This document shows, piece after piece, positions 34,285 to 43,900 of a stretch of DNA of 64,000 bases. Below the pieces are notes generated by a model. That model saw nothing but the letters and a program-made list of their open reading frames with translations. It was not told where the DNA came from and searched no databases. The DNA is taken from contig CP012157.1 of assembly GCA_001602455.1 (NCBI GenBank), positions 1,855,733-1,919,732 on the forward strand. The letters run 5' to 3'. This DNA comes from Betaproteobacteria bacterium UKL13-2. GTDB lineage: Bacteria; Pseudomonadota; Gammaproteobacteria; Burkholderiales; Usitatibacteraceae. The stretch's first letter is position 1. Every line of letters starts with the position of its first letter. Both the position numbers and the translations under genes were made by a program.

Positions 34285-35571
34285 ATGTCGATACCGATAC
34301 CGATACTAACGCGCCGTGAGGGCTACTCTCCAATCAACTTCTGGGCGCCATCGCTGGCAGGTGCGCAACCGCGGGGACTCTGTACCGATTGCGGGATATC
34401 AAGAACGGCGGATCATAAGCGATGCGGTCAAGCTTGCCAATTCATCGCCCCCGATTATCCAAGCATGGAAGCGAGTGTCCATGGACGTGCGCGAGACGCG
34501 GCCAAGCCAGATGAATTGTTTTTTGGGCCATTTCGCCGAATGGTACGCGCGGCACTCACACCACCCCTTGAGGGCGCACAGTGGACCGGCATTACGACCA
34601 GAATCGCCGAGCGCCTTCTGGAAACCGGTGCTGTCGACGCAGTGCTCACCATGGCTCCCGACCCGAACGACCACTGGCGGCCGATGCCGGTCATTGTGAC
34701 AAAAGCCGAAGGTATGAAAGAGTGCCGTGGCATGCGTATGGGCTACGCACCGCTATTGGCGCTATTGGAACCCGTTGCTGAACGTGGCTTCAAACGTATT
34801 GCGGTGATTGGTATTCCATGTCAGGTCTATGCGCTGCGTGCCATTGAAGCGCAGCTTGGACTCGAAAAACTCTTTGTGATTGGCACGCCGTGCTCGGACA
34901 ACACCACGACCGAGCGCTTCCATGAATTTCTTGATCTCATTTCCGACGAGCCTGCAAATATCACCTATCTCGAATTTCGCGCGGATTATCACGTCGAGAT
35001 TCGCTATTCCGATGGTCGGGTGAAAGCGATTCCATTCTTGATGCTGCCGTTGTCCAAATTACCCAATGACTTCTTCCCGATGACCTGTCGCACCTGTGTC
35101 GACTACACCAATGTATTGGCCGATATTACGGTCGGATATATGGGGGGGGAGGGGCGCCAGTGGTTGATTGTGCGTAATACTCGTGGCGAAGAACTGCTGA
35201 GTCTGCTTGGCGATGAGGTGTCGTTAGCGGTACCGGGCAGCGCGGGCAAACGGCAGGGGCCCGTGAAGGGATTTCTTGGCAATGTCGAGCGGGCGGCGGG
35301 CGGCTTGCCACTGCGGGCGATGCCGAATTGGCTGAGGCCGATTGTGGGTTGGCTAATGCCCAAAGTTGGGCCGCGCGGACTAGAGTTTGCGCGGGCTCGT
35401 GTTGAGATGAAGGCAATCGAGACCGTGTTGCACCTGCGCCGTGAACACGCGGCCAAAATCAAACATATGGTTCCGGCGCATATCTGGACACTGGTTGCCC
35501 CATATGGTCTTGTGCCCGTGCAGGGTGAAACTAAATCGGCGCGTGCGTCGAGTGAGTCCGCGTCCACATGA
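34285..35571 (+). CDS. BciB/FrhB-type iron-sulfur flavoprotein
   Basis: A 428-residue protein of the coenzyme F420 hydrogenase beta-subunit superfamily, closest in motif pattern to ferredoxin-dependent divinyl chlorophyllide 8-vinyl reductase (BciB) and plant HCAR. Seen: N-terminal Cys cluster GLCTDCGISRTADHKRCGQA and CQF, HGRARD, EGAQWTGITTRIAERLL, RPMPVIVTK, GIPCQVYALRAIEAQLGLEK, IGTPCSDN, and MTCRTCVDYTNVLADITVGYM. These cysteines carry two 4Fe-4S clusters beside FAD in BciB. No bacteriochlorophyll genes are in the window, so a role in bacteriochlorophyll synthesis is unproved; other family members reduce unrelated substrates. The ATGA overlap with the next gene and the 35-bp gap to the previous one indicate one operon. 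Confidence 0.78.
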   Translation: MSIPIPILTRREGYSPINFWAPSLAGAQPRGLCTDCGISRTADHKRCGQACQFIAPDYPSMEASVHGRARDAAKPDELFFGPFRRMVRAALTPPLEGAQWTGITTRIAERLLETGAVDAVLTMAPDPNDHWRPMPVIVTKAEGMKECRGMRMGYAPLLALLEPVAERGFKRIAVIGIPCQVYALRAIEAQLGLEKLFVIGTPCSDNTTTERFHEFLDLISDEPANITYLEFRADYHVEIRYSDGRVKAIPFLMLPLSKLPNDFFPMTCRTCVDYTNVLADITVGYMGGEGRQWLIVRNTRGEELLSLLGDEVSLAVPGSAGKRQGPVKGFLGNVERAAGGLPLRAMPNWLRPIVGWLMPKVGPRGLEFARARVEMKAIETVLHLRREHAAKIKHMVPAHIWTLVAPYGLVPVQGETKSARASSESAST

Positions 35572-36188
35572 ATCGGCGATGTTTGTTTTTGTTCAGTGCG
35601 GCCTTGCTCGGTATGGCGGGCTGCGCATCGGTAACGGAAATGGAAACGAAGTCCCAGCCCAAGCTACAAATCATCTCGGTTGGTGACTGGGGCGGCACGC
35701 CAATGGACGCCACCAACATCGCGAACGCACGGCGGCATGTGCCGAGGCTGATTACGCTCCATCATGGCGGTGTCGCGTTCCTTCGTGACAAAGATCCCAA
35801 GCAGTACTTACGCAACTTGCAGTCTTGGTCGCGTGGAACACGCAAGTGGGCTGATATCCCGTACCACTACCTAATCGATTTGGATGGCAATGTTTATGAA
35901 GGTCGCGACATCAATTTTGCGGGCGATACAAATACCGCATATGATCCAACAAGTCATGCGCTAATCGTGGTGTTAGGAAACTTCGAAGAGGTTGCTCCGA
36001 ATCCAAAGCAGCTCGATGCTGCCACGGCAACGATGACCATGCTTGCGCGTCGGTTCCAGATCGGGCCGGACAAAATTGCCGGGCACAAAGATTTTTCAGC
36101 CGATACGGCATGTCCGGGCAAATCGCTCTATCCTTATTTGCAGAGCGGCTACTTCCGCGAACGCGTCGCTGCAAATCTGGCAGACTGA
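35568..36188 (+). CDS. PGRP/Amidase_2-type peptidoglycan amidase lipoprotein
   Basis: A 206-residue exported lipoprotein (lipobox GMAGC, Cys 19) with an N-acetylmuramoyl-L-alanine amidase type 2 fold that cleaves the amide between MurNAc and the stem peptide. Zinc ligands: His in LITLHHGG, His in IAGHKDFS and Cys in ADTACPGKSLYP; the Tyr/His pair PYHYLIDLDGNVYEGRD is the usual substrate loop. It resembles the PGRP subgroup rather than AmpD by its HYLID and HALIVVLGNFEE features. It overlaps the preceding gene by 4 bp (ATGA). Confidence 0.87.
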   Translation: MNRRCLFLFSAALLGMAGCASVTEMETKSQPKLQIISVGDWGGTPMDATNIANARRHVPRLITLHHGGVAFLRDKDPKQYLRNLQSWSRGTRKWADIPYHYLIDLDGNVYEGRDINFAGDTNTAYDPTSHALIVVLGNFEEVAPNPKQLDAATATMTMLARRFQIGPDKIAGHKDFSADTACPGKSLYPYLQSGYFRERVAANLAD

Positions 36189-36325
36189 CCACGATATCTA
36201 TTCACGATACCTATTGTTCCCAGGGAGCAGGTCGGGTGAGATAATTCGCTACTTATCCCATCATGCTTGGCAGATTCGGGGCAATCTACGAATATCGCCC
36301 ACATTGTTTTTTATCTGGAGTTCAA

Positions 36326-38206
36326 ATGGTCGATTCACCGTATAAACCACCAACGTCAGTCATTGCCCGTATTTGGGGGTGGGTTGACGGCACGCGGCGG
36401 TTCGCGCTCAATGCCTTGTTTTTAATCATTGCGGTGGCGTTCATCATTATTGTATTTTCTCCAAGCGGGGTCAAGGTTCAAGAAAAGACCGCATTGGTGC
36501 TTAATTTGGACGGACAAATCGTCGAACAAAGAAGCGGCGGAGCGCGGGAAAAGTTGATGGCGTCGGTGAATAGCGATGGGGAAGGGCAAGTGCAACTGCG
36601 TGACGTGGTGAATGCGCTTGATACCGCCGCAAAAGACCCAAAGATTGAGCGCTTGGTGCTGGTTCTCGATGAATTTCCGGGGGCAGGCTTGACAACCTTG
36701 CGCGAAGTCGCTGCGGCGATTACACGTTTTAAGGTCAGTGGTAAACAGGTTACCGCGTGGGCTGGCAACTACAATCAAGCGAGTTATTACTTGGCAGCGC
36801 ATGCCGATGAGATCTACTTGCACCCCATGGGCGCGGTCTTGATGCAAGGTTATGGCCGGTACCGGAACTACTACAAAGAAGCGCTTGATCGCGTGGGCGT
36901 CTCGGCCAACGTCATCCGTTCGGGTGAGTACAAGAATTTTGGCGAACCGTACTTCACCACCGGGCCGTCCGAAGAAACGATGGAGTCGGACAAATATCTC
37001 TATGACGCGCTATGGTCAACATATACCAGTGACGTTGAGAAAGTACGCAAACTTCCCTTAGGTACAGTTGACAAAGTCATTGAGGATGTCATTTCGCGCT
37101 TGAAGGCGGCGGGAGGCGATGCGGCAAAGATGGCACTCGATAACAAGTTTGTGACGGCGCTAAAGACGCGAGATGAGCTGCGTGCAGTGATGATTGAGCG
37201 CGGCGCAAAAGACGAAGACAAGAAATCGTTTAGACAGATTTCGATGTCTGCCTATTTATCCACGGTCAAACCGCAACTGAGCGGTGATGCCATCGGGGTG
37301 ATTGTTGCCGAAGGAGAAATTAGTGAGGGTATTGAAGCACCAGGCAAGATTGGCGGGCGCTCGACCGCAGATCTCATTCGAAAAGCGCGTGAAGACGAAA
37401 AAATAAAAGCAGTGGTGATTCGGGTTAACTCGCCCGGAGGGAGTGCCTACGGCTCTGAGCTGGTACGACGTGAGCTCGAACTGACCCGCAAAGCCGGTAA
37501 GCCAGTGGTCGTGTCGATGGGCAATGTTGCGGCTTCCGGCGGCTACTGGATATCAATGGCTGCGGATGATGTGATTGCCGATAGTGCAACCATTACGGGT
37601 TCTATTGGCGTTTTTGGGATGCTGCCAACGGGCGAGAGGGCAATGGAAAAACTCTCGCTCTACACGGGCGGCTACAGCACAACGTGGCTCGGTGCAGCGA
37701 TGTACGATCCCCGCCGACCACTTGATCCGCGTATGGCCGAAATCGTAAAACTTTCGATTGATCGAATCTATTCTGAGTTCACGCAAAAAGCAGCGGAAGC
37801 ACGCAAAACAACTCAGGATAAGATCGATGAAGTCGCGCAGGGTCGCGTGTGGACAGGAGCGCAAGCCAAAGACCGTGGTTTAGTGGATCGCACCGGTAGC
37901 TTCGCCGATGCAGTGAAGTCTGCGACTTCGCGTGCGAAGTTAGACGAAGGGGTACGGTTGACTTATATCGAAGCCGATCGCGGTCGGCTGGAGATGTTCC
38001 TTGAGCGCTTTGCCACGCGGATTTCGGCCGATTTCGCAAGATCACTCACACGGGTGTTCGACCAGTCGCTTGCGAGCAGTATCGTGTCGGGGAGTGTGGT
38101 CGCCGAGGCACAGCGTGACTTGGGCTGGTTGGCTGAGATCGCCGAACGCGGTAAGACGGGGTACCCATTCGCTGCGGTTGCGCATTGTTTATGTGGCAAG
38201 GACTAG
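36326..38206 (+). CDS. sppA: Signal peptide peptidase SppA, 67-kDa type
   Basis: A 626-residue membrane-anchored serine protease that degrades cleaved signal peptides. One N-terminal TM helix (about 25-45) and two tandem ClpP-like domains are visible. The Ser-Lys dyad spans both halves: Lys 203 in RSGEYKNFGEPYF and Ser 404 in NVAASGGYWISM, matching the spacing of E. coli SppA (K209/S409). ATG 36326 with GGAG upstream is preferred to an open frame from 36263. The TAG stop belongs to the CTAG at the edge of a solitary R1 end. Confidence 0.93.
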   Translation: MVDSPYKPPTSVIARIWGWVDGTRRFALNALFLIIAVAFIIIVFSPSGVKVQEKTALVLNLDGQIVEQRSGGAREKLMASVNSDGEGQVQLRDVVNALDTAAKDPKIERLVLVLDEFPGAGLTTLREVAAAITRFKVSGKQVTAWAGNYNQASYYLAAHADEIYLHPMGAVLMQGYGRYRNYYKEALDRVGVSANVIRSGEYKNFGEPYFTTGPSEETMESDKYLYDALWSTYTSDVEKVRKLPLGTVDKVIEDVISRLKAAGGDAAKMALDNKFVTALKTRDELRAVMIERGAKDEDKKSFRQISMSAYLSTVKPQLSGDAIGVIVAEGEISEGIEAPGKIGGRSTADLIRKAREDEKIKAVVIRVNSPGGSAYGSELVRRELELTRKAGKPVVVSMGNVAASGGYWISMAADDVIADSATITGSIGVFGMLPTGERAMEKLSLYTGGYSTTWLGAAMYDPRRPLDPRMAEIVKLSIDRIYSEFTQKAAEARKTTQDKIDEVAQGRVWTGAQAKDRGLVDRTGSFADAVKSATSRAKLDEGVRLTYIEADRGRLEMFLERFATRISADFARSLTRVFDQSLASSIVSGSVVAEAQRDLGWLAEIAERGKTGYPFAAVAHCLCGKD

Positions 38207-38245
38207 CCTAAACATTTTATGCGGGCGCGTCTGCGCGGCAGAAAC
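38203..38245 (+). repeat. R1 end, solitary (copy k)
   Basis: CTAGCCTAAACATTTTATGC followed by GGGCGCGTCTGCGC, a mutated left end with no right end. It supplies the stop of sppA and abuts the R2 array. Confidence 0.75.
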
Positions 38246-38264
38246 CGGAGAGCGGGAACCACCG

Positions 38265-39229
38265 GATGATTCGGCCACTCAACACGAACAAATCATCCCC
38301 CGCTCCCGCGGCGGCGGGAGCCCAATTTTGTTGGCCGAATTGTTGGCAGAACCAATCCCTCAACTTACAAGCGGATGAGATTCCTCGTCGCCCGAAGGGC
38401 TTGCGTCGGAATGACAAGCGGGGGCGAGGAGTTTCATACGGCAGAAACTGAATGTGGCATTACTTCACCACTTTGTAAAAGTGGGCGGTGAAACGCAATT
38501 ATCCGTCGCTGCGCAAAGGCAACCACCCCCCACGCATCGAACCACCCGAGCACCCATGCACCCACGCTGTCATTCCGACCGCAGCGTAGCGTAGCGGAGG
38601 AATCTGCTTTTCCATCCTCAACAGAAAATCCCTCGTGCAAGGCGCAGGCACAAACGGATGAGATTCCTCCTCGCCCGATGGGCTTGCGTCGGAATGACAA
38701 GCGGGGGCGGGGGTGCGAGGACACGCGGATGATTCAGCCACTCAACACGAACAAATCATCCCCCCGCTCCCGCGGCGGCGGGAGCCCAATTTGTTGGCAG
38801 AATTGTTGGCAGAAGCCACCCCTCAACTTACAAGCGGATGAGATTCCTCGTCGCCCGAAGGGCTCTGTCGGAATGACAAGCGGGGGCGAGGAGCCTCATA
38901 CGGCAGAAACTGAATGTGGCATTACTTCACCACTTTGTAAAAGTGGGCGGTGAAACGCAATTATCCGTCGCTGCCCAAAGGCAACCACCCCCCACGCATC
39001 GAACCACCCGAGCACTCATGCACCCATGCACCCACGCTGTCATTCCAACCGCAGCGTAGCGTAGCGGAGGAATCTGTTTTTCCATCCTCAACGGAAAATC
39101 CCTCGTGCAAGGCGCAGGCACAAACGGATGAGATTCCTCCTCGCCCGAAGGGCTTTCGTCGGAATGACAAGCGGGGGCGGGGGTGCGAGGACACGCGGAT
39201 GATTCAGCCACTCAACACGAACAAATCAT
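38265..39229. repeat. R2 array I: two tandem copies of a 463-470-bp composite unit plus a partial one
   Basis: Units start at GATGATTC on 38265, 38728 and 39198. Each contains GCTCCCGCGGCGGCGGGAGC (inverted repeat), ATTGTTGGCAGAA, AGCGGATGAGATTCCTCGTC, GCCCGAAGGGCTTGCGTCGG, CATTACTTCACCACTTTG, and a GTCATTCCGACCGCAGCGTA segment. The last phrase belongs to a widely seen bacterial intergenic repeat. The third copy is cut off by an IS1380-family element after AAATCAT. Open frames here are not genes. Confidence 0.9.
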
Positions 39230-40868
39230 CCTATTTCCGGCAGTTGACATTGCGTAAACCGGCTGCAAGCTAGACTAGACGCCAATTTCAATGGATTTAT
39301 TGGAGTCACCAAATGGGTGAAGCAAAAAGGCGTCAACTTGCTGTCCAAACGCAGGCACTGGAGGCCATGGTCGTGGATACGCCGGGCGGGCGAATTCATG
39401 TGAAGTGGGACCATGGTGCCAGCGCCACACCGAATGCACAGTTGACCTTCTTCTCCGAGTTCTTGGCCACCACGGGTGTGTACAGCTCCTGGGTCGATAG
39501 CTGCCCATTGACCTACACAAGCCCCAATGCACCCAGCAAACAGGATATCTTGGGCACATGGCTGCTGGCGATACTGGCAGGGCACAACCGCTACGCCCAC
39601 ATCACCGGGCTGCGCGGCGACGCGGTGAGCCCGCAGATTCTGGGGATGAAGAAAATCATCAGCGAAGACGCGCTGCGCCGCGCACTGTCGCGTATGAGCG
39701 CCGAGCAAAGCCAGGCCTGGCTTGCCCCCCAGCTCATGGGTAGTGTGCAAGCGGCACTGAGCACCCCTTGGATCCTGGATATCGACACCACCATCAAGCC
39801 GATGTTCGGAAAACAAAGCGGAGCTGAGGTCAGCTACAACCCACACAAACCCGGTCGCCCGAGCCACGCACTGCACACATACTGGGTTGGCAACCTGCGC
39901 CTGGTGCTGGATGTTGTCGTCTGCCCCGGCAAAGAGCACAGCGCGGCCAAAGCGCGGCCTGGTCTGATCAGCGTACTGGAAAAGCTCACGCCCCAGCAGC
40001 GTCCGGCCTTGGTCCGAGGCGACTGCGGCTTTGGCAACGAACCCTTTATCGCCGAGCTGGAGGAGCGAGACCAGCCCTACCTGTTCAAGCTGCGTCAGAC
40101 TGTGGGTGTCAAGAAATTATTGGCACGCCAATTCGCGCGTGATGACTGGAGCACACCCGGCCCCAGCGAGCAAGGCTGGAGCGCAGTCGAAGATACCCTC
40201 AAACTCTCGGGCTGGGACAAATCACGTCGGGTAGTGATCTTGCGGCGTGCCGTCAAAGCCGATTTGGCGCTGAGTCGAAAGACCAAGAACGAGCCGGGCG
40301 AGCAGATTGAGTTGCTGATGCCGGACAAGGATGTTCAGGTTTGGGAATACGCGGTGTTGGTGACAAACAGCGCCTACGCATTGGACGCGTTCGGTCAACT
40401 CTATCGGGACCGGGCTGACTGCGAGAACGGATTTGACGAGCTCAAAAATCAGTGGGGATGGGGTGGCTTCACGACCCAGGACATTGAGCGCTGCCAGACC
40501 AGTGCTCGCGCTGTAGCGCTGGTGTACAACTGGTGGTCCTGGTATTGCCGGGCGGCCAAGCCGGGTGCACGCATGGAAGCCATAACCAGCCGAGCGTTAT
40601 TGCTTGCCAGTGTGGGGCGCGCTGTCAAACATGCGGGACAGACAACGCTGTATCTGACGCCGATGCATGCTGCCAAGGACAAGTTGCTCGCGCTCATCGC
40701 CAACATTCGTGCGGCTTTAGGTCATGTCAGGGATATTGCGGAGCAGTTGCCTTTTACGGATCGATGGAAGACATTTCTGGACTACGTAGTGGCCAAAATC
40801 ACGCGCCCACTGCCACCTTGGCTACCGTCAGCCCAACTTACAGCGGCAGGGTAACTGCCGGATTTAGG
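39230..40868 (+). mobile_element. IS1380-family insertion sequence (about 1.64 kb)
   Basis: Inverted ends CCTATTTCCGGCAGTTGAC (left, 39230) and CCTAAATCCGGCAGTTACC (right, complemented, ending 40868). One transposase gene. It sits in an R2 unit, but instead of a short duplication, about 33 bp of R2 (ATGATTCAGCCACTCAACAC onward) appears on both sides with one difference (AAATCAT versus AAGTCAT). Confidence 0.88.
39313..40854 (+). CDS. IS1380-family transposase
   Basis: A 513-residue DDE transposase of the IS4/IS1380 group. The catalytic residues are Asp in WILDIDTTIKPMFG, Asp in LVRGDCGFGNE and Glu in ENGFDELKNQWGWGGFTTQD, the last being the signature of IS1380. The frame is intact from ATG 39313 (GGAG at 39302). 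The element may be active. Confidence 0.94.
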   Translation: MGEAKRRQLAVQTQALEAMVVDTPGGRIHVKWDHGASATPNAQLTFFSEFLATTGVYSSWVDSCPLTYTSPNAPSKQDILGTWLLAILAGHNRYAHITGLRGDAVSPQILGMKKIISEDALRRALSRMSAEQSQAWLAPQLMGSVQAALSTPWILDIDTTIKPMFGKQSGAEVSYNPHKPGRPSHALHTYWVGNLRLVLDVVVCPGKEHSAAKARPGLISVLEKLTPQQRPALVRGDCGFGNEPFIAELEERDQPYLFKLRQTVGVKKLLARQFARDDWSTPGPSEQGWSAVEDTLKLSGWDKSRRVVILRRAVKADLALSRKTKNEPGEQIELLMPDKDVQVWEYAVLVTNSAYALDAFGQLYRDRADCENGFDELKNQWGWGGFTTQDIERCQTSARAVALVYNWWSWYCRAAKPGARMEAITSRALLLASVGRAVKHAGQTTLYLTPMHAAKDKLLALIANIRAALGHVRDIAEQLPFTDRWKTFLDYVVAKITRPLPPWLPSAQLTAAG

Positions 40869-40997
40869 ATGATTCAGCCACTCAACACGAACAAGTCATC
40901 CCCCGCTCCCGCGCCGGGCGGGAGCCCAATTTTGTTGGCCGAACTGTTGGCAGAAACAATCCCTCAAATTACAAGCGGATGAGATTCCTCGTTCGCA
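40868..40997. repeat. R2 partial unit between IS1380 and the nuclease gene
   Basis: Starts GATGATTCAGCC and runs through AGCGGATGAGATTCCTCG to the stop codon of the nuclease gene at 40998, so the repeat abuts that gene's 3' end. Confidence 0.88.
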
Positions 40998-43900
40998 CTA
41001 CGGCTCCACCGGCACCAAGCCATCAGGGGCGGCACCAGCGTCCCCATAAACATATGGGAACGTGATGTTGGTCGGGTTGGTCAGCCATACCACCAACTTG
41101 CGATCCGGCTTCATCCACACAAAGTCCATCGCGCCGTTACCATCAAAATCACCTGCGGCATAGAGCTGCCAGGTCTTGTCGGTGGCAATCATGTCGTAGG
41201 TGGCTTTGATTTGGGTGCCGTTCATGAGCCACACCTTGATGTTGCCGTTGGTGTCGCGCATGACGATGTCACCCTTGCCGTCGCCGTCCATGTCGCCGAG
41301 TTTCAAGATGGTGTAACCGGCTGGCATCTGTCCGACCAGGGTGTTGACCCACGTACGGCCAGCTTGCCCCATGAGCGCTCGGACTTGATTGGTGGGGCTA
41401 ATCCATACGATATCGCCACGACTATCGGCATTGAGGTCGATGATGCCGGCTATGCTCCAATTCAAGGGCGCACCGCCGCGATGCTTGACTTCATTGACGT
41501 TCGGGTCGACCTTGGTCTGAACACCATCGACCATGCTCTCGCCGCCGCCCATGAACCATGCGAAGGTGACGCCGGAATCGTTGGTGCCCGGCTTCGTGTA
41601 GCGCCATAAAATATCGGCCTTGCCGTCACCATCAAGATCGCCCACCGCGTCGACGACCCAGTCGAGCTTGGCGTTACGTACGATGGTGCCTGCAACGGGT
41701 GGCAGTGTTTGGTCAATGCGTACGTTCTCCAATGCGTTTCTGGAGATTAGTGCCGATTTGCCGCTACCGGTGACGTCCCCCACACCGAGTAGTGTCCAAT
41801 CGCCGCCGACATCATCCACCGTGGAGAAGACGATCTTCTGGCCATCCCAACGGCCAACCTGTAGGGTGGTTGTCGCGGCTTTCGGCGTGGGTTCATCGGA
41901 CGCGGTGGTTTGCGAGACTGTACCGCGCAGCAATACGTTGGCAAAGCCTGCCCCGGTGAAATCAAATTGACTGCTTATGGCGAGCGGGATCACCTGCGCT
42001 GCAAAGCGTGCCGTCAGCGGCGCACTTGGGCCAGCCGCGCTGGTGGCGACGACTTGGCAGGTGTAGGCGCGACCAGTCGGAAGTGCCGGTAAGGCGAATG
42101 TACTGCTGGTGGTGTTTTGCGTGGCGATGGTTGCGCCGGTCGAGTCGGTGCAGCTCATTTGGTAGCCCGTAATCGGGGCGGTGGTGGTCCCACCGCTACC
42201 AGACCCGGCACCGCCGCCAGCGAAGTTACAGCTAATGACACCGAGTTTCATCACACAGTTACCCGCAGACGGGGCAGATGGTGGTTGTATCGCGGGGATA
42301 GCAGCACTTACCGTGATCAATAGCCCAGCCGATACCGCTTGGTTGTATTTGCTGTCGGCGGCTTTAGTCGCCGTGATGGTGCAAGTGCCTACGGCAGCCG
42401 CCGTCAGGGTGGTGCCACTAATGGTGCAGTTGGCGCTGCTTGAGGCGTACGTCACTACGCCGACACCTGAGCCACCACTGTTGCTTAAGTTCGTCGTGCC
42501 ACCAATTGTGAGCGTCGTATCTGCTGCCGTGACGGTGAAGGCCGCTTGCGCTGCTTTCAAATTCAATCCCACCAATAACGGATCATGATCCGACGCACGG
42601 TAAGGCGTCGCGGTGTAGTAATCCGGCGATGTGCAGCTCGATGTGCAATTGGGGTTCGCCTTACGCTCCACGTTATAGTCCAGCGCAAGTGGTTCCTCAG
42701 AATTGATATGCCAATCGTCGGCACCCGTCACGACGGAAAGCATCGCTGGGGTCACAAATGCGTGATCGAGCGCACCGAGATTGCCGTCAAAGAGGAAGGA
42801 GTAACTGTTGCTGATCACAGACGTGAGGCCCCCCGCACGAAGAATATCAAGCGGGTCCTCTTCACCATATGCGTTGTAGTCGCCAACAGTGATCAGCTTA
42901 GCGGGGCCGGTGCTAGTTAATGTGTTGATGAAATCCAGCAGTGCGGTCGCTTGCACGCGGCGGGTTTGATTACTCAGCCCTTGACCGTCACCTTGGTCGG
43001 CGTCACCCGAAAGCCCAGCCGAGGAGCCCTTCGACTTAAAGTGGTTCACGACCATTGTGAATTGCTCATCATTCGAATTTAGCTTAAACGTTTGCGCGAC
43101 TGGTGCTCTCGCGGATTGAAACGCGATGTTACGGATGGTCTGAGGCGCACCGACGGGCGTTACCGCACCGGGTTTATAAATAATAGTGACTTTGATTTCA
43201 TCGGTGGAGCCGTAAACCGGCGCCGGGGCAGGCCCTGCAGTGGCACCTGCTGGCCCCCATGTGCCTGCGTTCGTTGGGTCGGCGATGAACGCCCATGTAT
43301 TGGGCGCCGTCGCGGCGTTTAAGCCATTCACCAAATCCCGAATCGCGGAGCTTGCCCCCGTGCCATCGTTTTCCATTTCCATAATACCGAGCACATCGGC
43401 GTTTAGCCCGGTGATCGCAGCAATCAATTTTGCACGCTGCCGAGCAAACTCCGCACTTGAATCCGCACCGCGCGAGGTCGGGAAACCGCCTCCCGAACCA
43501 TTGCCGTTGAAGTAATTCAGCACGTTCATGCTGCCGAGTTTGACATTGCCACCGACGGCTGGCGGCGTTGTTGGCCGAGCGGCGAATGTGAAGTTTGGCG
43601 CGACTGTCGGATACAAACGGTAGGCACCAAAACCGACACCCATGATACCAGTCGCGTTCGATACCGTGCTACCAATACGCATTGTGTTGTTTACGCTATC
43701 CCAGTACGGAATGGTCGCGGGGTAACTCACCGTACTCGCGTCATCGAGAACGATGCTGCGCCGCGCATTAAGTGATGCTTGCGTCGTAACAGCCGCGACG
43801 TTGCTCGTGCCAGTGCTTGTTGTGCCGCTCGGCAGGCTATCGTTTGGATCGACAAAATTAGTTGGCGTAAACACGCGTCCGTCAGAACTAAGCGTTAGCT

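Noticed and set aside
36263-36325. Earlier SppA start at 36263
   Set aside because: The ATG at 36326 has a GGAG site and fits the family; the extra residues are not conserved-looking.
38265-39229. Open frames within the R2 array that look conserved because they recur
   Set aside because: They recur as DNA, in several frames and on both strands, with no start signals; the conservation is of the repeat itself.
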